From: Candidatus Nanohalococcus occultus
Lineage (GTDB): Archaea > Nanohalarchaeota > Nanosalinia > Nanosalinales > Nanosalinaceae
Reading direction: 5' to 3'
NCBI RefSeq assembly: GCF_029207735.1
Contig: NZ_CP104395.1
Span: 850,692 to 914,691, forward strand
DNA length: 64,000 nt
Positions 52,312 to 60,697 of the stretch are shown piece by piece. Made by a program: the position numbers and the translations under genes. Positions within the stretch are counted from its first letter, which is position 1, and each line of letters opens with the position of its first letter. The notes under the pieces were generated by a model. The model ran no database searches, was not told the DNA's origin, and saw only the letters and a program-made list of their open reading frames with translations.

Positions 52312-53442
52312 TCACTCCACCATTTCCGAGTTTACTCTGAAGTTTTCAAGTTCGAAGCTTCCATCGCTCCGGATTTCAAGAGAGTTCATGTCGTTTAGCT
52401 CAGAGTTGACTTCTATACGGTTTTCTCCATTACTTGGCGTGATGTTGTACTGTCGGTCGTTAAGTTCAAGGCTCATCGATCGCGGAGAACCAAGAAGACC
52501 AGTGTAATCAAAGCTGATCTGTTCGACCGTGTTGTTTCTTTCCGCATAATTTAGCTCGGACTGTGTAAGCTCGAACACTTCGTTTATGTTAACTTCCTGT
52601 GTTGATCCGAGGTACTGTACAGTTAGAGCTGCGTTTTCTATGTCGTAGCTGGCTTCTCCATCGGTTTTGAACTTGACTGTGTTTATTCCGTTACGTAGCT
52701 CTGCGTTCTGCGGTGTTATATTCACTGTCTGTGTGCTTCGGACCGATGAGAATTCATAGAGCTTGTTGTCGTTCACGTATACTTCAAGAGGTTCTGTTAT
52801 GACCGAGTTTGCGATGTTAAAGCTTATCTGTCCGTTTACATAGTCTTGAAGTTCGTAGCCATACATTTGGAAGGTATCGACGTGGTCGTTGAATTTTCTG
52901 TCGTTTACTCGGACCTGTAAGTCTTCTATCCGATATTCTGTTGAGGAGAAGAATCCTCCTTTTGTAGTACCTATTTTGATTGTATTATCCCCGTTTTTCA
53001 GGACGCCTTCTGGTATTCGGATTTCAGGCGTTGCTTCCGTTACTAGCGGGTTCGAAAACACTCGTTGGCCGTTGGCTTCGACGTATAATGCGCCGTACCC
53101 TTCTTTCCCGAGGACTTCGAAGCTTACTGTTCCGCCTCGGGGCTGTGTTCCGTTGTAATCGAACTCAAGGCTCTGGGAGGAAAGCAACTCTGCGCTTACA
53201 GTTTCATCGTCACGTCTTTCGACTAGTATGTCGCCTCGGCCTTCTCCGACGCTGAAGCTTCCGAATGCGGATGTGCGAGAGGCCGGTTTCGCGTTTCCTA
53301 GTTCGCCGTAGTTTCTCTCTAGAAATACAATGTCTTCTGTAGTCCTCTGTTGTTGGTCTAGATTTACTGCTTCTGATGCTACGAATACTAGGCCGAATAC
53401 TGCGAGACCTACCGCTATAACTGCGCCGAACTCCTGTCCCAT
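52312..53442 (-). CDS. Surface protein with N-terminal anchor (376 aa)
   Basis: MGQEFGAVIAVGLAVFGLVFVASEAV is a pilin-like N-terminal helix beginning right after a Gly. The exterior has two or three carbohydrate-binding-like beta domains with NGDNTIKIGT / RNGINTVKFKT motifs, the pattern of carbohydrate-binding-module-like sandwiches. Probably translationally coupled to the next gene. Function unknown; surface role inferred. Confidence 0.7.
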   Translation of the reverse strand: MGQEFGAVIAVGLAVFGLVFVASEAVNLDQQQRTTEDIVFLERNYGELGNAKPASRTSAFGSFSVGEGRGDILVERRDDETVSAELLSSQSLEFDYNGTQPRGGTVSFEVLGKEGYGALYVEANGQRVFSNPLVTEATPEIRIPEGVLKNGDNTIKIGTTKGGFFSSTEYRIEDLQVRVNDRKFNDHVDTFQMYGYELQDYVNGQISFNIANSVITEPLEVYVNDNKLYEFSSVRSTQTVNITPQNAELRNGINTVKFKTDGEASYDIENAALTVQYLGSTQEVNINEVFELTQSELNYAERNNTVEQISFDYTGLLGSPRSMSLELNDRQYNITPSNGENRIEVNSELNDMNSLEIRSDGSFELENFRVNSEMVE

Positions 53443-53493
53443 AATTTTTCAGAGGTTCGCAGGTTTTTATTGTTAGCCAGCTCATTCTCAGAT

Positions 53494-54480
53494 ATGAAAC
53501 TACTGAAAACCAATCGAGGAGACGGTTACGCCAGGATACGTGTGGAAAATGAAGACGATCTCTGGCAGCTTGAAGGCATTATAGGCAAGGGAGACCGGGT
53601 CCGGGCGCTCACTCAGCGAACCAAGATCGATGGACGGGAGAAAAAAACCTTGAACCTGACAGTTCGAGCGGAGAAAATAGAGTTACAGAACGACCGACTC
53701 CGGGTTACCGGGGAGATCCAGCAGGCCGGAGAGGAAGTCGAACACGGCTACCACACCCTGAATATTGAAGACGACGATGAGTTCGAACTCTGGAAAGACT
53801 TTTCCGATAGCGAGTGGGAGCATTTGAAGGAAGCCGAGGCCAAACAGTCCTACGAAGTTCTTTTCTGTATAGTTGAATCCGGTCAGGCCGATCTCTACCT
53901 GGTAAGAGAATCGGGAGTTCAGGACCTCTCGAAGCTAAGTGAAAACGTTCCCGGGAAGATGTATGGCGACCAGAAAGAAGGAAGTTTCCGCAACGAGTTA
54001 AAGCAGGTCTTGGAAAGAAGCGGAAAAGAAGTCGATAACCTCGTCCTGGCAGGCCCTGGATTCGAAAAACAGAAGATCTACGATCTTTTGAAACAAGAAA
54101 TACAGCAGAAAACCCTGGTCCAAGACACCTCGGTTACCGGGCAAACCGGTTTCCAGGAGGCTGTAAAGCGCGGAGCGTTAAAACAGGTCGTGGAAGGCTC
54201 CCGGATAGAAGAGGAGACAAATGACCTAGAAGAGTTTTTCGATGAGTTACGCGGCGATGGAAACGCAGATTACGGCGTCGAGCGAATAAAGGAGCTTGCG
54301 GAAATGGGAGCGGTAGAAAAACTCCTGATAACAGTTCCAACCTTCAGAGACAACCAAGAACTCGTCAAAAAAGTCGAACAAGCCGGCGGATCGGTAAAAA
54401 GAGTTCACACAGATCACGAACCCGGCGAACGCCTCGAGAACCTGGGAGGAGCGGCCGCACTCCTACGTTTCAAGCCTTAA
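53494..54480 (+). CDS. pelA: Pelota (Dom34) ribosome rescue factor
   Basis: 328 aa from ATG 53494 (MKLLKTNRGDGYARIRVENEDDLWQL). N-terminal Sm-like domain, then the central and C-terminal eRF1-like domains ending with the VKRVHTDHEPGERLENLGGAAALLRF signature. No GGQ motif, as expected of Pelota. Acts with aABCE1 to split stalled ribosomes. Convergent with htrA, 4-nt overlap. Confidence 0.95.
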   Translation: MKLLKTNRGDGYARIRVENEDDLWQLEGIIGKGDRVRALTQRTKIDGREKKTLNLTVRAEKIELQNDRLRVTGEIQQAGEEVEHGYHTLNIEDDDEFELWKDFSDSEWEHLKEAEAKQSYEVLFCIVESGQADLYLVRESGVQDLSKLSENVPGKMYGDQKEGSFRNELKQVLERSGKEVDNLVLAGPGFEKQKIYDLLKQEIQQKTLVQDTSVTGQTGFQEAVKRGALKQVVEGSRIEEETNDLEEFFDELRGDGNADYGVERIKELAEMGAVEKLLITVPTFRDNQELVKKVEQAGGSVKRVHTDHEPGERLENLGGAAALLRFKP

Positions 54481-55598
54481 CGTTCTGAACGAGCAGCAAG
54501 CGTCAACGGAACCTCAACCCGCTGCCCATCACGCACCACAGTCATGTTAACCGTCTGACCTACCTCCGTCTCAACCGCCAGATACTGTAGGATATCGTTT
54601 ATCCCGCCGACTTCTCTGTCGTTTATAGCAACTATGACATCGCCTCCGATAACCATTTGACGCTCATTAATGTCTGTGGTCTGGTTGCCGGCTCGGAGAC
54701 CTGCTTGATCAGCCGGGCTTCCTTCGACAACATCAAGAACCAGGAAACCGCGCGTATCCTCTAAATCCATTTTATTAGCTATCTCCGAGTTCACATCTAT
54801 GCCTTCCACTCCTATCCACGGATGATCGAACTCTCCTTCCTCTATCATCTGAGGCACGATATTTTTAACCGAGCTAACCGGTATGGCGAATCCTACTCCG
54901 GAGAAAGTACCTGTATTGGTTTCTATCGCCGTGTTTACACCTATAACCTTACCTTCTGCGTTCAAAAGAGGTCCTCCAGAGTTACCAGGGTTGATCGCGG
55001 CATCTGTCTGTAAAACATTTGGTATGGAGAAACCTCCCTGTACCGGAAGAGTTCTGCCTTTCTGCGAGACAATTCCAGCCGTCATTGTGCCAGGAAGTCC
55101 AAATGGATTCCCTATAGCAACGGTAGGCTGGCCTACATCCACTGTTGAGAGATTTCCTAGCTCAAGAGGCTCAAGGTTTCGTCTTGAAACCTTCAAGACA
55201 GCTAGATCGCTGTAAGGGTCGGCTCCAATTTTTCGAGCATTGAATGCGCGTCCGCTGGAAAATACGACTTCCACACTGTCCGCGTTATCTACTACGTGTT
55301 CATTTGTTACAATATAACCATTTTCTGTGTACACAAAACCGCTTCCCTGTGCCTGTGCGTCTCCGTAAGCTCTTATTGACACAACCGAGCCTTCTACATC
55401 TTCAAATATATGGGAAAATCCCTGTGAGTCATTATAATGTATTACCTTCGTTGTTTTCGAGTCCTCGAACCTGTCTTCAAGTCGATCCATCTGCTGTTGG
55501 GCATGTACGTAAGCGACTGTGCCGCCTGCTACAGCTCCTAAGAGCAGCAAGATGGAGGCGATAGCGAAAAAACTTTGATCAGATTCACGGAGATTCAT
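54477..55598 (-). CDS. HtrA/DegP-type serine protease with PDZ domain
   Basis: 373 aa. N-terminal membrane helix (FFAIASILLLLGAVAGGTVAYV) keeps it anchored outside. Trypsin-like domain with His101 (TNEHVV), Asp131 (YSDLAVLKV) and Ser207 (NPGNSGGPL). One C-terminal PDZ domain (about 265-365: GFLVLDVVEGSPADQAGLRAGN). Surface protein quality control; fitting for an organism with many secreted proteins. Bacterial-type family. Confidence 0.95.
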   Translation of the reverse strand: MNLRESDQSFFAIASILLLLGAVAGGTVAYVHAQQQMDRLEDRFEDSKTTKVIHYNDSQGFSHIFEDVEGSVVSIRAYGDAQAQGSGFVYTENGYIVTNEHVVDNADSVEVVFSSGRAFNARKIGADPYSDLAVLKVSRRNLEPLELGNLSTVDVGQPTVAIGNPFGLPGTMTAGIVSQKGRTLPVQGGFSIPNVLQTDAAINPGNSGGPLLNAEGKVIGVNTAIETNTGTFSGVGFAIPVSSVKNIVPQMIEEGEFDHPWIGVEGIDVNSEIANKMDLEDTRGFLVLDVVEGSPADQAGLRAGNQTTDINERQMVIGGDVIVAINDREVGGINDILQYLAVETEVGQTVNMTVVRDGQRVEVPLTLAARSER

Positions 55599-55668
55599 AC
55601 CGTCTTATTCTGGCTTAACGGTTTTAACTCCCGCGGATTTATTTAACAGTCCATAGATCTAGTTAACT

Positions 55669-56049
55669 GTGAAGCTAAAATCGCTTGCTTTCGAACTGAC
55701 TCCTCTAGGGAAGGCCGATAAGGAAGTCAGAGGTTTTCTGAAAAAGAGGCTTGCGGAACATCAGATGGAGCGGTACCGGGACGCATTAACCCATTACCGG
55801 CATATGAAAGCTATTCAGGCCAGTCTGAAGACTCTTTTCTACGCAAGTATTATAACCTCTGTAGCAGCCACTGTCGGCTTGGAGAGCGAAGCCAGTGTTG
55901 TAGAGCGACTTGCGTCGTATTTAGGTACGACAGCGATATTCGTACTGTTTGCTATAACCAGCTACATCACTATGATACGTAAGGAAAACTATCATGTACA
56001 GAGAGAGATTTTAATAGCTGAAGCTGCGACTTCATCGCTTGACAGTTAA
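55669..56049 (+). CDS. Two-helix membrane protein (126 aa)
   Basis: GTG start. Basic helical N-terminal half, then two membrane helices (ASLKTLFYASIITSVAATVGL, YLGTTAIFVLFAITSYITMI), and a short helical tail. I do not recognise a family. Ends 4 nt inside the convergent nuclease gene. Confidence 0.65.
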   Translation: MKLKSLAFELTPLGKADKEVRGFLKKRLAEHQMERYRDALTHYRHMKAIQASLKTLFYASIITSVAATVGLESEASVVERLASYLGTTAIFVLFAITSYITMIRKENYHVQREILIAEAATSSLDS

Positions 56050-56549
56050 TTACAGCTCCAGACTCCTCTATTATTCAACTTTGCTCTGGTCTGGGCTTCA
56101 AGAAACAGAGATCTCTGTTTGAAACGCGACTCGTAGACCCGAGCGTAACCTTCTTCCACTAGCATGTAGTTAAAAGACGTTGAGCGATTCTCAACGTAGA
56201 GATAACCCAGTAGTCGGCCGTAAGTTCCGCGCTCGCCGTTGTGAGCCAATCTGACTTCCTGAGCTTCCAGTTTCTTTGCTTTCCTCGATGCTTTTTCCGC
56301 CCAGTTTGACAGACAGCGTCTGCCTTCTTCGGTATCAGGCACGTTGAACTCTTCAGGAGATACTTCAGTATGTATTTCAGGAGTATCGACGCCTATAAGC
56401 CGGACAGTCTCCACAGATCCGTTGAAACGGACATCAACAGTGTCGCCATCAGCTACGTCGACAACAGTGGCTTCCTGGCTTGCTATACAGCCAGACGCCA
56501 TTACTAGTAACGCGATTAAAGCTATCTGAGTTCGTGACAGTGGCGGCAC
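56046..56549 (-). CDS. Staphylococcal-nuclease-like lipoprotein
   Basis: 167 aa. Lipobox MASGC at 17-21 anchors it outside. SNase core: VVDVADGDTVDVRF, VRLIGVDTPEIH, and HNGERGTYGRLLGYLYVE with the catalytic Glu and Arg. Degrades external DNA or RNA. Its start lies inside the 3' end of thymidine kinase (28-nt overlap), so the two are co-expressed: extracellular nuclease plus nucleoside kinase suggests nucleotide scavenging. Confidence 0.9.
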   Translation of the reverse strand: MPPLSRTQIALIALLVMASGCIASQEATVVDVADGDTVDVRFNGSVETVRLIGVDTPEIHTEVSPEEFNVPDTEEGRRCLSNWAEKASRKAKKLEAQEVRLAHNGERGTYGRLLGYLYVENRSTSFNYMLVEEGYARVYESRFKQRSLFLEAQTRAKLNNRGVWSCN

Positions 56550-57085
56550 CTCGCCTCGTAGGATTCTTCTGCTCCCACAAGTATTGTCGGAGAGTCTTTC
56601 TCAGCAGGCTCTCCATCAACTAGACGTTGGTTTCTGGTGGCAACGCCACCGCATTTTACACATACCGCATTCAGTTTCTCGACTTCTTCTGCGATAGCAC
56701 AAAGCTTTGGTAGTGGCGGGAACGGCTCTCCACGGAACGTCTGGTCAGTTCCTGCTAATATAACGCGTTTTCCTCCCTCTGCGAGGTTCTGGCATACCTC
56801 TACAAGTTCATCCGGGAAGAAGTTAGCTTCATCGATGATTACGACATCTTCCTTGAGGTCTTCGAAGTTTTCAGCGAGATCTTCTTCCGGTTCCAGAACT
56901 TCGGCTTCCAGGCTTCTTCCGACATGTGAGCTGATCTTTTCTTCCTCGTATCGGTCATCGATCGAAGGTTTGAACGCTTTGATGGAGTTGCCTGCGATCT
57001 CGGCGCGTTCAGCTCTTGAGATAAGCTCCCGGGTTTTACCTGAAAACATCGCTCCTGTAATCACTTCTATTCGTCCAGAGGACAT
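56522..57085 (-). CDS. tdk: Thymidine kinase (type II)
   Basis: 187 aa from ATG 57085. Walker A GAMFSGKT at 11-18, catalytic Glu86 in IIDEANFF, and structural zinc Cys142/145 and Cys180/183, which are all present. Phosphorylates salvaged thymidine. Upstream of, and overlapping, the nuclease lipoprotein gene. Confidence 0.95.
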   Translation of the reverse strand: MSSGRIEVITGAMFSGKTRELISRAERAEIAGNSIKAFKPSIDDRYEEEKISSHVGRSLEAEVLEPEEDLAENFEDLKEDVVIIDEANFFPDELVEVCQNLAEGGKRVILAGTDQTFRGEPFPPLPKLCAIAEEVEKLNAVCVKCGGVATRNQRLVDGEPAEKDSPTILVGAEESYEARCRHCHELR

Positions 57086-57124
57086 CAAGCTAAAGATCAA
57101 AGCGCAGAGTTAACAAAGTTTCAC

Positions 57125-57862
57125 TCAGCCCAAAGCCGGTTTTATCAGTACTATCGCATACATAACCGCGACACCAGTGAAAAATGATACCGCGAGATAG
57201 AAGTTGTTCAAGTGGTGTTCTTTGATCTCCGGGAAAAGATCGGTTCCTCCAATGTAGATCAAAGATCCGATCGCAACAGGCAGCAGAACCGATTCAACAA
57301 CCGCCGATCCCTGGAAAAGCAAAACCACTCCTCCACCGAGAAGCATGAAAACACCGACACCGAAATTGAAAAGAAGTGCCTCCCTTTCGCTAAAACCACC
57401 GGTTACAAGCGTAGCGAAGTCCCCGATCTCCTTTGGAATCTTGTGAAGTATTATGCCGATCGTTGCGACTATACCTGCCTGCGTTGAGATAACAAAACCT
57501 GAGGCGATTATTATGCCGTCGAAGATGTTGTGGATGGCGTCTCCGAACAAGACCATGTAAGAAAACGGCTCCTTGTCGCTTTCGCTGTGATGGCAGTGCC
57601 AGTGAATTATTTTTTCAAGGAAGAGCATTCCTCCGATCGTCGAAGCGATCGTCAGACCGGTCAAGCGCGTGAAACCATACTTGTTGATATACTTGAAAAT
57701 TAGGTGAATAAAGACTCCACCGAAGATCGCTCCCGTGGATAAAGCAATCAGGTACGGCAGAACGGCCTCCCGCTTTTCCGGGTTAAAAGCAAGCAGAAAA
57801 GCTCCTAGAGTGGCTAAAAGACTGGTTAATATTATTGCCGTTACGGCTAGTGCTGCTACCAC
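57125..57862 (-). CDS. ZIP-family metal transporter
   Basis: 245 aa, eight helices. Conserved GDAIHNIFDGIIIASGF (helix 4) and LHKIPKEIGDFATLV (helix 5) supply the metal-binding His/Asn/Glu. A His-rich loop WHCHHSESDKE precedes helix 4. Imports Zn, Fe or Mn. Single gene. Confidence 0.92.
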   Translation of the reverse strand: MVAALAVTAIILTSLLATLGAFLLAFNPEKREAVLPYLIALSTGAIFGGVFIHLIFKYINKYGFTRLTGLTIASTIGGMLFLEKIIHWHCHHSESDKEPFSYMVLFGDAIHNIFDGIIIASGFVISTQAGIVATIGIILHKIPKEIGDFATLVTGGFSEREALLFNFGVGVFMLLGGGVVLLFQGSAVVESVLLPVAIGSLIYIGGTDLFPEIKEHHLNNFYLAVSFFTGVAVMYAIVLIKPALG

Positions 57863-57926
57863 AAGTTTAACATTGAACTATAGGTTTTATAGAACAATCA
57901 TTAGGCGAACATGAAGACGTATTGAG

Positions 57927-58016
57927 CGTCAGGGGCGGGATTTGAACCCGCGTGGGAGCATACACCCCCAATGGCTTAGCAAGCCACCGCAATGGACCAG
58001 GCTATGCGACCCCGAC
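57927..58016 (-). tRNA. tRNA-Ser(GCT)
   Basis: Minus strand: acceptor GTCGGGG/CCCTGAC (one G-T pair), discriminator G, anticodon stem GTGGC/GCCAT with loop TTGCTAA (anticodon GCT), long variable arm (TGGG...CCCA) typical of serine, T arm GCGGG-TTCAAAT-CCCGC. CCA not encoded. Confidence 0.95.
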
Positions 58017-58048
58017 TTGGTCTGCATCTACTTGTTTGGCAGTTAACT

Positions 58049-58057
58049 GTTTAAAAT
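58049..58057 (-). promoter_or_regulatory. TATA-like element of tRNA-Ser
   Basis: Minus strand ATTTTAAAC, 33-41 nt upstream of the tRNA 5' end. Confidence 0.4.
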
Positions 58058-58092
58058 ACCTGTAGGCCGGAAGTGTTTTTCGGCCGCCGGGT

Positions 58093-58100
58093 TATATAAA
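58093..58100 (+). promoter_or_regulatory. TATA box for the PRC-barrel operon
   Basis: TATATAAA, 38-45 nt before the GTG start at 58138: the best TATA match in the window. Confidence 0.6.
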
Positions 58101-58137
58101 ATTCTGAACTCTAAAACTTGTTTAGAGGCCGAGATTC

Positions 58138-58410
58138 GTGACAGAGAACATCATTGACTTCTCCGACATTACAGAAAAAGACGTATTTACGAAAGAAGGA
58201 TCGTACTGCGGCGAACTAAAGGATATAGAGATAAACATGGGGAAGTTCGGCGTCAGAGCCGTAGTTGTAGGTGCTAAGAAAGGTAGCTATCTTGCCCAGA
58301 AAGTCGGCGGGGCGAAAAACGTTGTTATTCCTTACCACATGGTTGAAGCCATCGACGATATCGTGCTGATCAAGGATTTCCAGACAAGCGATGCTCAAAA
58401 GGAAGCGTAA
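58138..58410 (+). CDS. PRC-barrel domain protein
   Basis: 90 aa, GTG start. DVFTKEGSYCGELKDIEINMG...AVVVGAKKG and NVVIPYHMVEAIDDIVLIKD form the small PRC-barrel beta fold. In archaea such proteins associate with RNA processing or, in the CdpB family, with cell division. This one is short and single-domain. The next gene begins right after its stop. Confidence 0.85.
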   Translation: MTENIIDFSDITEKDVFTKEGSYCGELKDIEINMGKFGVRAVVVGAKKGSYLAQKVGGAKNVVIPYHMVEAIDDIVLIKDFQTSDAQKEA

Positions 58411-58701
58411 ATGGTTTTACAGTCCGCTACCGGATTAGCTTACGAAATCGTACAGGCAACCTGGAGGACCGCAACATTACTTGTACCTGTTTTCCTGACC
58501 TCCAAACTAAGTATTTATTATCTGAGAGAGAGCTATGATAGTTTAGAAGAAGCGTTGTCCGATAGTTCAAGAGAGTTCGTAGCAGTTCTGGCGTTGATAG
58601 GGACTCTTTCAGTCCTGACAGACATGGCGGTTCCTCGTTTCAAGCTAATAGGAGATATTATAGCAGTGCTTTACTTTGGATTTCTTTTCTGGAAGTTTTG
58701 A
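58411..58701 (+). CDS. Small membrane protein (96 aa)
   Basis: Begins directly after the PRC-barrel stop. Three likely helices (TATLLVPVFLTSKLSIYYL, FVAVLALIGTLSVLTDMA, LIGDIIAVLYFGFLFW). No family recognised. Co-transcribed with the PRC-barrel gene. Confidence 0.65.
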   Translation: MVLQSATGLAYEIVQATWRTATLLVPVFLTSKLSIYYLRESYDSLEEALSDSSREFVAVLALIGTLSVLTDMAVPRFKLIGDIIAVLYFGFLFWKF

Positions 58702-58709
58702 TCTGGGAT

Positions 58710-59033
58710 TCAAAGCTTTGATTTTACCTGCTCGTGCCAGTCATCCAGCGCGTCACGTGTCAAATCCTTGATATCATCGAGCGGAAGCGTGGTGTAAAGG
58801 TAGTATACTGTTTGATCTGTGCGCCCTTCTCTCATAATCAGGTCTTTTTCCATAAGCTCCTGTAAAGCTCTTTGAACAGTCGATCGGTTTCTATCAACTC
58901 TGGATGCGACCTCCTGTACCGTAAGCTTGTGGTCCTCTAACTCCTGGAAAATCGACTTCTGAAGATCGTTCAGGCCGAAAACTGTGAATATAACATCTCT
59001 ATCATCCTTCCCCTCTAAATTCAACAACTCCAT
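58710..59033 (-). CDS. Winged-helix transcription regulator (TrmB-like)
   Basis: 107 aa. Winged HTH: LNDLQKSIFQELEDHKLTVQEVASRVDRNRSTVQRALQELMEKDLIMREGR, then a beta wing with VYYLYTTLPLDD. The recognition helix is RNRSTVQRAL. C-terminal helix DWHEQVKSKL may dimerise. Target unknown; it lies next to genes for a ubiquitin-like protein and a MazG-like protein. Confidence 0.85.
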   Translation of the reverse strand: MELLNLEGKDDRDVIFTVFGLNDLQKSIFQELEDHKLTVQEVASRVDRNRSTVQRALQELMEKDLIMREGRTDQTVYYLYTTLPLDDIKDLTRDALDDWHEQVKSKL

Positions 59034-59064
59034 ATCTACTCGTTGAAATCATTACAGTTAAAAT

Positions 59065-59277
59065 TTAGCCCCCTGCTATAACATCGAAGACTCTAATCGA
59101 GTCACCGTCCTCAAGAACCCGACTTTTCGATACAACCGTTCCATCGATCGATACCAAGACCTCCTCGGAAGCAATGCCCTGTTCCTCAAGCAAGTCCTTT
59201 ACCGTGGATCCGTCATCCAACTCGAGGTCTTTTTCGACTTCTTTTTCCAGATCATCTCTTACGAGAGTTATTTTGAT
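59065..59277 (-). CDS. MoaD/ThiS/SAMP-like ubiquitin-fold protein with apparent ATC start (70 aa)
   Basis: Frame reads IKITLVRDDLEKEVEKD...TVKDLLEEQG...VLVSIDGTVVSKSRVLEDGDSIRVFDVIAGG and ends in Gly-Gly, the mark of MoaD/ThiS and archaeal SAMP modifiers. Family members begin M-K-hydrophobic; here the first codon is ATC. The frame is closed by TGA nine codons upstream with no ATG, GTG or TTG between. It overlaps the mazG-like stop by 10 nt. May supply sulfur for tRNA or cofactors or tag proteins. Confidence 0.75.
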   Translation of the reverse strand: MKITLVRDDLEKEVEKDLELDDGSTVKDLLEEQGIASEEVLVSIDGTVVSKSRVLEDGDSIRVFDVIAGG

Positions 59278-59573
59278 CCAGGATCCCCTTTTTCTTCAAT
59301 TCTTGATTTGTACTTGGCTAGAGATTTTTCCAAGGCTTCTTCAGCGTCAATCCCTAGATCAGAGGCAACTCTGAGAAGTGAGAAAAGAGCATCTCCTATC
59401 TCATCTTCTTTGACTTCAATTTCATCCTCTTTAACCCCATAACCCGCAGATTTAGCCGCATCCCCGGCTATTTCCCCTATTTCCGCAGCCAGATCAAGTA
59501 TTCTGAACGCAGTCTTACCCCGGAGCTGGTTTTCACGGACAAACTCTTCAACACGACGCTGAGCATCTCTCAT
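59268..59573 (-). CDS. MazG-like nucleotide pyrophosphohydrolase
   Basis: 101 aa. LAAEIGEIAGD (E-x-G-E like) and the second acidic helix VKEDEIGDALFSLLRVASDLG match the all-alpha MazG fold with its metal-binding E/D residues. Probably cleaves aberrant or surplus NTPs or dNTPs. Located between the OGG-like glycosylase (upstream) and the ubiquitin-like gene (overlap). Confidence 0.85.
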   Translation of the reverse strand: MRDAQRRVEEFVRENQLRGKTAFRILDLAAEIGEIAGDAAKSAGYGVKEDEIEVKEDEIGDALFSLLRVASDLGIDAEEALEKSLAKYKSRIEEKGDPGSK

Positions 59574-59604
59574 ATTTCAAAGATCCTCAGTGATATTCAA
59601 ATCC

Positions 59605-60471
59605 TTATTCATCTTCGACCTCCAAGACGCCGTTTCTGGCTGCATGGAAAACATATTCTAGCGCGTAGCCGGCATCGGAACCGAAGTACTCTCGGATATT
59701 AACGGAGGCTTCATCGTAGTCTTCAGAATGTAGCTCGGGGAACTGGGATTTCAACGCTTTTTTCGCCCAGGTATCCAGCGGCGCTGCCTCCGTAAAATCC
59801 TTTGAGAAAAGCAGCACACAGTCCGCTACCTTATCTCCTACACCGTAAAGTTTTTTCATCTCCTCACGCGCCTCTTCATAGCTCATATCGTCGAGATCGG
59901 TGTGTTCGAACTCTTCAAGTATTTTCATCGATTCTGCGATGTACTTCGCTCGGTAGCCTACGCCTATGTCTCTAAGCTCGTCCTCCGATAGCTCTAACAG
60001 TGTCTCGTGATCCGGGAACTTCAATAATGTCTCTCCTTTGTACTCGATTTTTTCTCCGTGTTGCTCAGCTATCTTATTAAACATTTTCTTGATACGTGGA
60101 ATCCTCATCTGCGGAGACATCAGGTAGCTGATCAGGCACGGGAAAAACTCGTCTTGAATTATACGCAGGCCCTCGAACTCTTCTCTGGCTTTCTCGATCC
60201 TTTCGTCCTCTGGAAAGTTATCGAAGATCTTATCTACGTCTTTGTGAAGCCCAAGGGCTTCCTCGACCTCCTGTTTTTCCAGAGGAGTTTCTACAATTAC
60301 TTTTCCGTCTTTTTCCTCAACTATAACAGGTTGGTCTTTTACAAAGCTGTAAAACCGTTTTTCGCCGTCTTCGTCGTAGAGCTGGCCTTCAAATCTGTGC
60401 CAGCAGAATGTCTGTCCACAGGTAAGTGTTTGTTCGAGATCGAAGGTTTCAGGATTTAATTCGTGTCTCAC
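59605..60471 (-). CDS. ogg: 8-oxoguanine DNA glycosylase, OGG1 type
   Basis: 288 aa. N-terminal TATA-like fold domain (FDLEQTLTCGQTFCWHRF), then helix-hairpin-helix with catalytic Lys214 (LYGVGDKVADCVLLFS) and Asp233 (APLDTWAKK). Removes 8-oxoguanine and nicks the strand. Normal length of the OGG1 branch, found in some archaea and most eukaryotes. It starts a three-gene set with MazG-like and ubiquitin-like genes. Confidence 0.93.
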   Translation of the reverse strand: MRHELNPETFDLEQTLTCGQTFCWHRFEGQLYDEDGEKRFYSFVKDQPVIVEEKDGKVIVETPLEKQEVEEALGLHKDVDKIFDNFPEDERIEKAREEFEGLRIIQDEFFPCLISYLMSPQMRIPRIKKMFNKIAEQHGEKIEYKGETLLKFPDHETLLELSEDELRDIGVGYRAKYIAESMKILEEFEHTDLDDMSYEEAREEMKKLYGVGDKVADCVLLFSKDFTEAAPLDTWAKKALKSQFPELHSEDYDEASVNIREYFGSDAGYALEYVFHAARNGVLEVEDE

Positions 60472-60501
60472 AGAAACCTTAGTAATCGCAAACTTTTTGT
60501 C

Positions 60502-60675
60502 TCAGTTCTTGCTGTACTTGAAGAAACCTGTCCCTTTCTCCTCGTCCGGAGTTTTCTTGACCTTTTTCGCATCTCGTTTCAGGTAGCTGCGGCCGCAGCG
60601 ATGGCATTTAACCCGTTTTTGAGCCTTGGATCTCTGTGCGTAACCACAGTCCGGACACTGAAAGTAGACAGCCAT
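60502..60675 (-). CDS. Zinc-ribbon protein (57 aa)
   Basis: ATG 60675; the open frame upstream is not protein-like. YFQCPDCGYAQRSKAQKRVKCHRCGRSYLKRDAKKVKK: two C-x2-C pairs and a basic C-terminus, DUF1922-like. Possible nucleic-acid or ribosome-associated factor. Confidence 0.75.
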   Translation of the reverse strand: MAVYFQCPDCGYAQRSKAQKRVKCHRCGRSYLKRDAKKVKKTPDEEKGTGFFKYSKN

Positions 60676-60697
60676 ACTATCTTCTTCGAACTGAAGT

